From positions 1-22,194 of the forward strand of contig CAZQKW010000055.1 in NCBI GenBank assembly GCA_964594075.1: a stretch of 22,194 nucleotides of DNA. Direction: 5' to 3'. The notes under the pieces are model-generated. The model worked only from the letters and a program-made list of their open reading frames with translations. It was not told where the DNA came from and searched no databases. Of this stretch, positions 16,109 to 22,194 are shown one piece after another. Source of the DNA: CAZQKW01 sp964594075. GTDB lineage: Bacteria; Desulfobacterota; WTBG01; CAIYCZ01. Each line of letters begins with the position of its first letter. Position 1 is the first letter of the stretch. Both the position numbers and the translations under genes were made by a program.

Positions 16109-17256
16109 TGACACAATCCTGTGCACGCCCTAAGCACTTCAGTGTAAAGCGTGCGGGTTTCCTGAACCATCCGGTCAACGGAAAAAAAAGTTCTGCAGCG
16201 CTGCTGTCCGCTCATACCCATCTTGTGGCGCAGGGATGGATTGTCTGCAAGCTTTATCAACGCATCAGAAAGTGCCTTTACATCCCTTGGCGGAACAAGA
16301 AAGCCGGTTTTGCCATCCTCAATCAATTCCGGAAGCGCGCTCACGTTGCTTGCGACAACCGGTTTTCCCATGTTCATGGCCTCAAGCACCGAAAGCCCAA
16401 AACCTTCCCAGAGGGATGGATGGCTAAAAATATCCATCGCATTGAGCAGGTCATCCGTATCCGAACGATAGCCGGTGAACACAACCTTTTCCTGAAGGTC
16501 AAGCTGCCGCACCTGTTTTTTTAGCTCTTGTTCAAGCTCTCCGCTCCCCACAATCAACAAGCGCAACCGACTGTTTCTTTTAACTGCAGCAGCAAATGCG
16601 TTTATAAGATAGCGGTGGCCCTTTTGCGCCACCAGGCGGGCAATAATTCCCAGCACGATATCCTCTTGTCCAATCTCTAATGATGAGCGCAGGGCCTGAC
16701 GGTTGGACGCTGCCTGCGCCGGTTCAATGCCATAATAAATGGTCGTAATTTTTTCCCGCGCTGCCCCTTCAACCTCATGGGTAAAACGAGCGATCCAGTC
16801 AGATATGGCTACAATTCGGGTGGTCTTTCTGTTGAGCATATAATTTACCATTTTGATCGGTTGGCGCCGGCGAAATGCGTCGTCATTATGTTTAGAAGAA
16901 ATAACGGCTTTGATGCCGACAGCGCGTGCTGCCGCAATACCATAAAGATCCCCGTGCATAAGGTGCGTATGCACCAGGACAGGTTTAATGTGTTTTAAAT
17001 GTTTCACAATTGCCAAAAAACAGAAAGGGTCAATATCATGCCGGATGGCAACCGGGTGTATCGTAATACCCCTGTGTTCAAGCAGGGAAAGATAATCGGC
17101 TACCGGGCGTGTCGGGTCTATTAAAATCAAGAAATTTAGTTCATAGGGCTGACCGTTCAGGCGCGGAAGCAGCGTCAGCAGATGCTTCTCCATGCCGTGA
17201 ATCCCGGTTACTTTAGCGATGTGGACAATTTTCGGGCGATAATCAAACGGTTCCAA
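16105..17256 (-). CDS. GT4-family glycosyltransferase (gene 2 of polysaccharide operon)
   Basis: A 383-residue retaining glycosyltransferase with the GT-B fold, GT4 family, expected to add a sugar from a nucleotide donor to a lipid-linked glycan on the cytoplasmic face of the membrane. The N-terminal acceptor domain starts at PKIVHIAKVTGIHGMEKHLL, and VLVHTHLMHGDLYG is the family's HTH block. The donor domain has GIIARLVAQKGH, LLIVGSGE and the EX7E motif with Glu284 and Glu292 (SLWEGFGLSVLEAMNMG). The start is a TTG at 17256 with GAGG six bases upstream; the first internal ATG (residue 22) would remove the first strand of the fold. Its stop overlaps the ligase ATG by four bases, showing translational coupling. 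Sugar specificity is unknown. Confidence 0.88.
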   Translation of the reverse strand: MEPFDYRPKIVHIAKVTGIHGMEKHLLTLLPRLNGQPYELNFLILIDPTRPVADYLSLLEHRGITIHPVAIRHDIDPFCFLAIVKHLKHIKPVLVHTHLMHGDLYGIAAARAVGIKAVISSKHNDDAFRRRQPIKMVNYMLNRKTTRIVAISDWIARFTHEVEGAAREKITTIYYGIEPAQAASNRQALRSSLEIGQEDIVLGIIARLVAQKGHRYLINAFAAAVKRNSRLRLLIVGSGELEQELKKQVRQLDLQEKVVFTGYRSDTDDLLNAMDIFSHPSLWEGFGLSVLEAMNMGKPVVASNVSALPELIEDGKTGFLVPPRDVKALSDALIKLADNPSLRHKMGMSGQQRCRTFFSVDRMVQETRTLYTEVLRACTGLCQ

Positions 17257-17288
17257 AGGCTACCTCATCACTTCTCATGAGGCATATG

Positions 17289-18470
17289 CTACCGCGCATC
17301 AACCTGCACCCCTTTTAATAACAGCAGTTCTTCATAGAGTGCGGCTATTTTTTTAACCATGTCGTGCAATGAAAATTCTTGCAGCGCCGTCACGCGCCCC
17401 TTTTCTGAAATATTTTTTTTCAGTTTCTGATCTTTGTACAGTTGCACGACCCGGTCTGCCATGCCGACCACATCGCCGGGAGGTATAAGAAAACCATTGC
17501 TGCCGTCCTGGATGATTTCGGCATTGCCGTCAATATTGTGCGCCACCACCGGCAGCCCCGCAACCATGGCCTGGGGAATAACCCGCGGCAGCCCTTCCCA
17601 TAGCGACGTCAGCGTAAAAATATCCATACAGCGGAGCAGGTCTGGAACATCCCTGCGCAATCCGGCCAGCACCACATCTCTTACAAGGCCACACTCTCTA
17701 ATGAGCGCTTCAGTTTCTTCGCGAAGCGGGCCGTCGCCGACAAAAAGAAATTTGGCGTGGGGAATCTGCCTTTTGACCAGCGCAGCCATTTTCACAAAAT
17801 CCAGCGGATTTTTCTGCCGCGAGAGTCGGCTTACCGTTCCCACCACCGGGCCGCTGCCGTCAAGCCCCAGGCTTTTTTTTAGCAATGAAGCATCTGCAGT
17901 GCTGCGGCTGAACGCTTCTATGTTTATGCAGCTATGGATGACTGTGTATTTATCTCTGGTGCCTATTTTGTCCTTCAGCCCCTTTTCTACATTCAGGGTT
18001 GAAACAGCGATCAGCCGGTCAGTAAAAGGAACGGTGATTCGTTCAAGAAAGATATACATCCCTCGTGTAAAAGCATTCTGATAGGGATGATGTGCCCAGC
18101 CATGAACGGTGTGGACAATAACCGGTACCCGGGCAAAGCGTGCTGCCCACCTGCCAATAATACCAGTTTTAGAGCTGTGGGTATGAACAATATGCGGCTG
18201 CTCGCGCTTAAATATGTTCACCAGTTTCCATGTCGCAATCAGGTCTTTAATTGGATTAACTTCGCGAACGATTTCCGGAATTATGGTAAGCGGAATGCCT
18301 TGTTTCCGCACTTCGGTTATAAGCTCGCCTTCCGGCCCGGTCTGCGGTCCGGCGATAATCTGGGGGGCAAACCGCTCCTGGTCAATGGAAGCGCAGGTCT
18401 CAATAACGGTTTCCTGCGCACCGCCAACTATGAGCCGGGTGATCGGGTTAATCACTTTAATTTTTTTCAT
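17289..18470 (-). CDS. GT4-family glycosyltransferase (gene 1 of polysaccharide operon)
   Basis: A 393-residue GT-B fold, GT4-family glycosyltransferase. The N-terminus KVINPITRLIVGGAQETV carries the glycine-rich loop, HIVHTHSSKTGIIGR the acceptor-domain histidines, and VGTVSRLSRQKNPLDFV with FLFVGDGPLREE the start of the donor domain. The catalytic EX7E motif is altered: Glu292 is present (SLWEGLPRVIP), but the second position is Gln300 (PQAM). I believe this E-to-Q form recurs in one GT4 subfamily, so it may still be active, but that is recollection. The ATG at 18470 lacks a good Shine-Dalgarno. It is first of the leftward cluster, 32 bp before the next glycosyltransferase, and the two probably act in sequence on one lipid-linked glycan. 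Confidence 0.87.
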   Translation of the reverse strand: MKKIKVINPITRLIVGGAQETVIETCASIDQERFAPQIIAGPQTGPEGELITEVRKQGIPLTIIPEIVREVNPIKDLIATWKLVNIFKREQPHIVHTHSSKTGIIGRWAARFARVPVIVHTVHGWAHHPYQNAFTRGMYIFLERITVPFTDRLIAVSTLNVEKGLKDKIGTRDKYTVIHSCINIEAFSRSTADASLLKKSLGLDGSGPVVGTVSRLSRQKNPLDFVKMAALVKRQIPHAKFLFVGDGPLREETEALIRECGLVRDVVLAGLRRDVPDLLRCMDIFTLTSLWEGLPRVIPQAMVAGLPVVAHNIDGNAEIIQDGSNGFLIPPGDVVGMADRVVQLYKDQKLKKNISEKGRVTALQEFSLHDMVKKIAALYEELLLLKGVQVDAR

Positions 18471-18672
18471 GGCTTAAATAAAAAGAGAGGAATGCATTAC
18501 ACTCCTCAGAAATAGGCGCCAATAATAATTTCGCGTGCAAACAGTCGCTGGTGGGACCTTCATGATGACTGCATTTTACCTGAGCAAAAGAAAATAGTTA
18601 TAAAATCTTGCGCCCCTAAAAAATTATATAATATCTCATTCCTCTCCTTCTGTCTATATGGGGGTGTTTTGT
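18471..18672. promoter_or_regulatory. Upstream region of the glycosyltransferase operon
   Basis: About 200 bp of AT-rich sequence without a gene separate the HAD gene from the first glycosyltransferase, both on the reverse strand. It holds a TATAAT-like hexamer on the reverse strand within the run near 18624-18632, but no good -35 at the right distance. It also has an inverted repeat: GAGAGGAATG at 18485-18494 and its exact reverse complement at 18637-18646. A promoter or operator here is likely from position, but the exact site is not resolved. Confidence 0.3.
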
Positions 18673-19290
18673 TTAACAGCAAAAAGAGCAAAACGACATA
18701 AGCTCCTGCATAAATGTCTCTTTATCTTTAAACAGTATAGTTGACAAACGCTTATTGCGTGCGCGTTCAATGTTTTCACTGCTGTCGTCTATAAAGAGTA
18801 TCTGTTCAGGCGCGACCTGCAGTGCTTTGGCTACATCGTCAAAAATAGAGGGATCCTGTTTGGACTTGCCCATGTGATAGCTATTAAATACCTTATCAAA
18901 CCATCGAAAAAAATCATGTTTCTCATTCAACTCGTCCAGCCAGTTTGTCTGGTCGCTCAGAATTGCACAGCGGACACGGGCTTCCCTCAGCCTTTTCACC
19001 ACCTCAATCATCCAGGGACGAAGCTCAAACCGCAAAAGAATTTCAGCCCGCAGCTCAGCATCTGAACCTTTTATGCCCGTCTGCTCCCGCAGAGTTTGCC
19101 AAAAGGCCGCTTCATCCATCCGGCCGGTGACGTATCCTCCCTTAAATGTCAGGGCAAAGGCCAGCTGCAAAAATTTCTCCGGATTCAAACCATTGCGCAG
19201 AGCAATTGCAACAAGCCCGTTTTTGAATCCCTCTTCTGCCAGCACCCCGCCAAAATCAAACAGTATCACCGCTGCTGAACATGTTTTCAT
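18673..19290 (-). CDS. HAD-superfamily hydrolase (subfamily IA, DFGGVL type)
   Basis: A 205-residue HAD-like phosphatase. Motif I is LFDFGGVLAEEG with nucleophile Asp12; the usual second aspartate two residues later is Gly14, as in the YihX/epoxide-hydrolase-like 'DFGGV' group. Motif II is the serine in AILSDQTNW, motif III the lysine block MGKSKQDPSIF, and motif IV the metal-binding FIDDSSENIERA. The segment between motifs I and II is a helical cap of subfamily IA size. The substrate is unknown; a small phosphorylated metabolite such as a sugar phosphate is likely. A TTG start at 19368 would add 26 residues and overlap the rhomboid gene. I prefer the ATG at 19290 because family members start just before motif I. 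It overlaps a possible 23-codon ORF by ATGA. It ends 202 bp before the glycosyltransferase operon. Confidence 0.83.
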   Translation of the reverse strand: MKTCSAAVILFDFGGVLAEEGFKNGLVAIALRNGLNPEKFLQLAFALTFKGGYVTGRMDEAAFWQTLREQTGIKGSDAELRAEILLRFELRPWMIEVVKRLREARVRCAILSDQTNWLDELNEKHDFFRWFDKVFNSYHMGKSKQDPSIFDDVAKALQVAPEQILFIDDSSENIERARNKRLSTILFKDKETFMQELMSFCSFCC

Positions 19291-19358
19291 AGCAGGGATT
19301 TTCTGCTGGTCATAGCAGTGACTGACGGTAAACGTTCGTCGTGCTTTTGAGTGCTCAT
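19287..19358 (-). CDS. Possible 23-residue bridging ORF
   Basis: Between the rhomboid and HAD genes lies an ATG-to-TGA frame of 23 codons (MSTQKHDERLPSVTA then MTSRKSLL). Its ATG overlaps the rhomboid stop as ATGA, and its own stop overlaps the HAD ATG as ATGA. This would let ribosomes pass from rhomboid to HAD by two termination-reinitiation steps. The peptide is hydrophilic, without a recognisable motif, and would not need to be functional. Chance is the main alternative, since the gap is only 65 bases. Confidence 0.3.
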   Translation of the reverse strand: MSTQKHDERLPSVTAMTSRKSLL

Positions 19359-20206
19359 TGCGCCGCAAAAAAGAGATAGTAGAAGGTTGAAAAAAGCGCC
19401 CAGAGGAGGGTTGCGCCGGTCGTCACTATGCAGATGGCGGCAAGGAGTTTATGAAAATAGGTTTCAGGGTTTCTTTCGCTGTAGCCGAGTAGAAACCCCA
19501 GCACAACCCCGCCGGCAAGACCGCCGCCATGCCCCCAGTTGTTTATCCCCGGCACCAGCAACCCGAACAGCCCGATGCCGACAACCCAACCCAAAAGCTG
19601 TTTGAAAAGTGATTGTCCAAAGATGCCGCCGCGGCTTTTGCCATAATACAGCAGCGCCCCTATCAAAGCGCACAAGCTTGCAGATGCGCCAATGGTAAAA
19701 CTAATGCCGGCCAAATACGAAACCAAAAACCCGCTGATGCCGCCCAGCACATACAAAATAACCATGCGGTAAAAACCAAATTCCTGCACCACCAGCGGTC
19801 CAATCTGAGAGAGCACCATCATATTAAAAAACAGATGTAGAATTCCTCCGTGCAGATATCCTGCCGACACCAGTGTCCACCAGCGGTGAAGGCGCTCAAT
19901 AGGAATGGTGCCGGTTGCCCCCATGAGCAACAGGATATTATTGGACGGAGCTAGAAAGCGCAACGGGTTGACAGAAGTTGAGAGCCCTGAACTGCTCAGC
20001 AAAACTGACATTACGAAAAAGATCACATTTATTATTATGATAGACCTGATACAGTTCTGTGCATCTAAAGACCAGAGCTTCAGCACGGTGGTTTTCCACC
20101 ATGAGCCGGGGCGTGAAATGCCGCAGTAGGGACAAACTGGCTCGTCAAAACTGATGAGCTTGCGGCAGTTGGGACAGAGAATGGAGCGACGCACAGAATT
20201 TTGCAT
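19355..20206 (-). CDS. Rhomboid-family intramembrane serine protease with zinc ribbon
   Basis: A 283-residue inner-membrane protein. Residues 8-30 form a zinc-ribbon-like CxxC pair (Cys11, Cys14, Cys25, Cys28) on the cytoplasmic side, followed by a six- to seven-helix rhomboid domain. The oxyanion/structural HxxxxHxxxN motif is present (His119, His124, Asn128 in LHGGILHLFFNMM). The catalytic serine is Ser175 in TIGASASLCALIG and the base is His226 in WGHGGGLAGG. The residue after the catalytic serine is Ala rather than the usual Gly, a mild deviation. Rhomboids cut transmembrane helices of other membrane proteins; the target is unknown. No clear ribosome binding site precedes the ATG at 20206. 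It follows the M29 peptidase by 87 bp and leads into the HAD gene. Confidence 0.9.
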   Translation of the reverse strand: MQNSVRRSILCPNCRKLISFDEPVCPYCGISRPGSWWKTTVLKLWSLDAQNCIRSIIIINVIFFVMSVLLSSSGLSTSVNPLRFLAPSNNILLLMGATGTIPIERLHRWWTLVSAGYLHGGILHLFFNMMVLSQIGPLVVQEFGFYRMVILYVLGGISGFLVSYLAGISFTIGASASLCALIGALLYYGKSRGGIFGQSLFKQLLGWVVGIGLFGLLVPGINNWGHGGGLAGGVVLGFLLGYSERNPETYFHKLLAAICIVTTGATLLWALFSTFYYLFFAAQ

Positions 20207-20259
20207 TGATCTATGCAGAGCAGTTTTTTTCTGAGTAGTCAGATTTAGTTTTAAATGGG

Positions 20260-20296
20260 CTGGCTGATAGCTGATGGCTATGAGCTGAAAGCTTTA
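20260..20296. repeat. GCTGAT-rich short repeat at end of aminopeptidase gene
   Basis: GCTGATA and GCTGATGGCTAT are followed by AGCTGAAAGCT, so the heptamer-like unit GCTGAT/GCTGAA recurs three times. It contains a 5-bp dyad, ATAGC (20267-20271) with GCTAT (20277-20281). It runs right into the stop codon of the reverse-strand peptidase gene. Read on the reverse strand it is the AGCC/ATCAGC type of short interspersed repeat that I have met in many bacterial genomes (recollection, not searched). Confidence 0.4.
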
Positions 20297-21493
20297 GTAT
20301 TTAAACGTTCCGTTTTCGTAAATGATGTGCCTTTTACCTGACTTTAAAACAGCAGATACCGTCTTTTGTTCAGTATTGATTAAATCCCAGTGGAGAGCTG
20401 AATCATTAAAACCAAGCTTTTCTTTGATTGCCTTAGTCAAACGAGCAGGATTGCCACTATAGGTATCTGAATACGCCGAGCCGACTGCCAGATGGCAGTT
20501 GCCATAACGCCCCCCATAGTTCTCGTCATACAAGGTGTTAGCCATAAAGCGGTCTATTTTTGAGAACCGTATATCGGTTAAGGAAAATTCTCCCACCCGA
20601 TTTGCTCCCCGATCCATGGCGAGCTGTTTTTTAACAAAATTTTCGTTCTTGCGCGCCTGTATTTTTATTGCCACACCGTTCTTGAATTCCAAGCTCACGC
20701 CCTCTACATAATTGCCATTATGAAATGAAGGCTGGTTTGCAAAGTATCTGCCCTCCGTTCCTCGCCAGTCAGGAGAGAGAAACAGTTCAAAGCTGGGAAT
20801 ATTATGCCCGGAAATGCCGATCCATTTACGCTTCTCGCCCGGGGTTATGATCAGGTCAATGCCTGCTGACTCAATATGATAGGCCTTAACGGCCATGGCA
20901 TTAAGCCATTTTTTTATTTCTGTGGCATTCTGGAGAATCCGCCGCCACTCGCGCACGGGGTGCGCCGCATCAAGATAGCAGGCTTTGATTATCTGGTGTT
21001 CGTATTCTTTAAGTGATAAACGGGCATGCCGCGCCTGGGCCGGCGTGGGCAACGAGCAGAGTGTCCAGCCGAACAACCCACGTTCTTCCCGCTTATTAAG
21101 AATATCACGAAGCGGCTTTCGGGCAACTGCTGCGGCGCCGATTTTTCGCGGGTCAACGCCACTGAGATGGGTGAGAGATTCAGGCGCATGAAGATAAATG
21201 CTCCCGTGAAGATGCTCACATAGTTCTTTGTCTCCCGGAGCCTGGAAGACCAGTTGTTCTGGATTCGCAAGCGAAAAAAAATTGAGTTCCATAGCCGCAG
21301 TGGCACTCAGCCGCAGAACCGGATGCATGCCCTGCTGCAGTATTTTTTTCTGGAGAATCTCTGCAAGTTTGATGGCCGGCAAATCATAGCGCACCAGGAT
21401 GACATCGTTTTTTTTAAACGCACCCGTTCGTGCTGTTTTTATGCCCCACAAGAGGACTTCTGCGTAGTTGTCCAGAATTTTTTCCGTAAACAT
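20294..21493 (-). CDS. M29-family (thermophilic) aminopeptidase
   Basis: A 399-residue metallo-aminopeptidase of family M29 (AmpS/PepS/AmpT), cytoplasmic and dimeric in known members, releasing N-terminal residues from peptides. The metal-binding residues can be placed: Glu236 (NIPSFELFLSPD), Glu302 (NRVGEFSLTD), His334 (YGNCHLAVG) and His368/Asp370 (LHWDLI). The 66-residue spacing between the two glutamates equals that in Thermus AmpT (Glu250 and Glu316, from memory). The N-terminal half (1-210) is the family's alpha/beta domain. Length is close to the usual 400-415. GAGAGG six bases before the ATG at 21493 supports the start. It heads a leftward run with the rhomboid and HAD genes, though an 87-bp gap with a small repeat separates it from them. 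Confidence 0.9.
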   Translation of the reverse strand: MFTEKILDNYAEVLLWGIKTARTGAFKKNDVILVRYDLPAIKLAEILQKKILQQGMHPVLRLSATAAMELNFFSLANPEQLVFQAPGDKELCEHLHGSIYLHAPESLTHLSGVDPRKIGAAAVARKPLRDILNKREERGLFGWTLCSLPTPAQARHARLSLKEYEHQIIKACYLDAAHPVREWRRILQNATEIKKWLNAMAVKAYHIESAGIDLIITPGEKRKWIGISGHNIPSFELFLSPDWRGTEGRYFANQPSFHNGNYVEGVSLEFKNGVAIKIQARKNENFVKKQLAMDRGANRVGEFSLTDIRFSKIDRFMANTLYDENYGGRYGNCHLAVGSAYSDTYSGNPARLTKAIKEKLGFNDSALHWDLINTEQKTVSAVLKSGKRHIIYENGTFKY

Positions 21494-21569
21494 GCTCTAC
21501 CTCTCCCATATTTTTTATAATCAAATCTCACAACGCGGCGTTCCGTTTAATAACACTGTTAAGGACTCT

Positions 21570-21597
21570 AAGCCGTCAGCCAAAAGCCATCGGCTTT
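21570..21597. repeat. Small dyad with AGCC repeats
   Basis: AAGCCG and CGGCTT are exact reverse complements flanking a 15-base stretch with two further AGCC words. The word content (AGCC-TCAGCC-AAAAGCCATC) resembles the reverse strand of the repeat at 20260-20296, suggesting a shared short interspersed repeat, though the match is loose. Confidence 0.3.
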
Positions 21598-21697
21598 ATT
21601 GTCGCATCATTACGTATTTTCGCACCTTCTATGGTTTTATCTTTCTTCTTTTCAGCTATTGGGGAAGAATACCGGTAATGCTCTCACGAATCAAGAC

Positions 21698-21888
21698 AAA
21701 AAACTTAGGACTTCCCCACAATAATTTATTGAGGGAGATGAAAAAGCGTTCGGACGGTTGTGTTGTGGCGATAAAAACCTTCAGACGCTGGTGTTTTCAC
21801 TTTTTTTTACCCGTTTCGTTTTAGTGTTCTCATGCGTGTTATCTGAATTGCGGGGCTTCTTTTTGGGGAACATCCTGAAAAAACTTAG
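21698..21888 (+). mobile_element. MITE-like element with terminal inverted and flanking direct repeats
   Basis: A non-coding element of about 169 bp (about 21709-21877) with imperfect terminal inverted repeats: AGGACTTCCCC at 21707-21717, and TTTTGGGGAACATCCTG at the right end, whose reverse complement begins CAGGATGTTCCCC. An exact 11-base direct repeat AAAAAACTTAG flanks it at 21698-21708 and 21878-21888; this could be a target-site duplication, although its last bases overlap the left terminal repeat. Inside, a unit of about 31 bases (GATGAAAAAGCGTTCGGACG, then GATAAAAACCTTCAGACG) is present twice. A diverged copy at 62-185 shows it is a family and not a single dyad. No transposase is encoded, so it would need one supplied from elsewhere. 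Confidence 0.6.
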
Positions 21889-22066
21889 AGTGAGAATAAA
21901 GGTGGATTTTCTTGAGTATTTGTTTTAAAAATAAAACACAGCGTTGCGAATAGTCAATTTTTGAGACGGCGACTACAAGGCGAGGCTTCCCGGAGCTTAA
22001 TTATCCGTTTCCGATACCTGCCTCTTGACTCCGCTTACAAAGCGGGGCGTGCGCGGCATGAAAACG

Positions 22067-22105
22067 GTCATCGCGAGTCCCGCAGCGCGGGACGTGGCGA
22101 TCTCG
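22067..22105. repeat. Interspersed palindromic repeat (GTCATCGCGAG type)
   Basis: The sequence opens with GTCATCGCGAG and closes with GTGGCGATCTCG. Inside is a 7-bp perfect dyad, GTCCCGC-AGC-GCGGGAC (about 22077-22093), with outer arms ATCGC and GCGAT also pairing. This layout matches a widespread bacterial intergenic repeat of the general form GTCATTGCGAG...GCAATCTC (recollection). It folds to a stable hairpin on either strand. Confidence 0.55.
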
Positions 22106-22194
22106 TATTTTGGACAACATTGATCTTATATTATAAATTATCGATCATTTGGGTTTTTAGTAAGCAAAAAGCGACTTTTATATCGATAAAATCA

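Larger units (their letters stand above)
21494..22194. other. Repeat-rich non-coding region at right end
   Basis: No credible gene lies in these 700 bases; the open frames are short, low in codon bias and overlap repeats. The region contains a small hairpin repeat (21570-21597), a MITE-like element (21698-21888) and an interspersed palindromic repeat (22067-22105). The remainder, including an AT-rich end from about 22106, has no recognisable content. Confidence 0.6.

Noticed and set aside
17434..18081. 215-codon forward frame antisense to the glycosyltransferase
   Set aside because: Serine/arginine-rich composition typical of a shadow frame, no start signal, and the reverse-strand gene is conserved throughout.
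19291..19368. TTG start giving a 26-residue longer HAD protein
   Set aside because: It would overlap the rhomboid gene, and the added residues do not resemble the start of family members, which begin just before motif I.
1..22194. CRISPR array, retron, toxin-antitoxin or other defence system
   Set aside because: No regularly spaced direct repeats, reverse transcriptase, small paired genes or nuclease genes were seen on either strand.

Overview
The window looks like chromosomal DNA from a Gram-negative-type bacterium of an uncultured lineage. It encodes an O-antigen ligase-like membrane protein, uses the standard genetic code, and has short intergenic gaps and AGGAG-type ribosome binding sites. 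The gene mix (long CofD-like protein, Wzy-type ligase fused to TPRs, DUF3417-type glucan phosphorylase, many interspersed repeats) would fit PVC-related or Omnitrophota-like lineages, but no marker here fixes the phylum. There is no rRNA, tRNA, CRISPR array, phage or intact transposase gene.

Layout. Positions 1-529 are non-coding and hold diverged copies of a small inverted-repeat element. Forward-strand genes follow: a zinc alcohol dehydrogenase (530-1561), a long YvcK/CofD-like protein (1723-4032) and alanine dehydrogenase (4109-5212). Alanine dehydrogenase meets the reverse-strand tRNA methylthiotransferase mtaB tail to tail with a 19-bp overlap. mtaB lies downstream of class II fructose-bisphosphate aldolase and alpha-glucan phosphorylase. 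This glgP-fba-mtaB group is read leftward from a good sigma70-like promoter at 10263-10291. Divergently, a flavodoxin-family protein and a fused MobB-MobA protein (10378-12066) form a two-gene unit. After a 346-bp convergent gap with a strong palindrome, everything to 21493 is on the reverse strand. In transcription order it is: M29 aminopeptidase, rhomboid protease with an N-terminal zinc ribbon, a possible 23-codon bridging ORF, a HAD hydrolase, two GT4 glycosyltransferases, an O-antigen ligase/TPR protein and an ABC-type substrate-binding protein without a signal peptide. The last 700 bases are non-coding and repeat-rich.

How the genes work together. glgP and fba, with the YvcK-like protein and alanine dehydrogenase, suggest storage-glucan breakdown and central carbon/nitrogen balance. 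The two glycosyltransferases and the ligase form a small surface-polysaccharide operon with translational coupling. The MobBA fusion supplies guanylylated molybdenum cofactor. The strongest new signal is a MITE-like element family at both ends of the window (62 to about 185, and 21698-21888) with about 13-bp terminal inverted repeats. No clear new defence or biosynthetic system is visible; most coding content is recognisable housekeeping or envelope metabolism.
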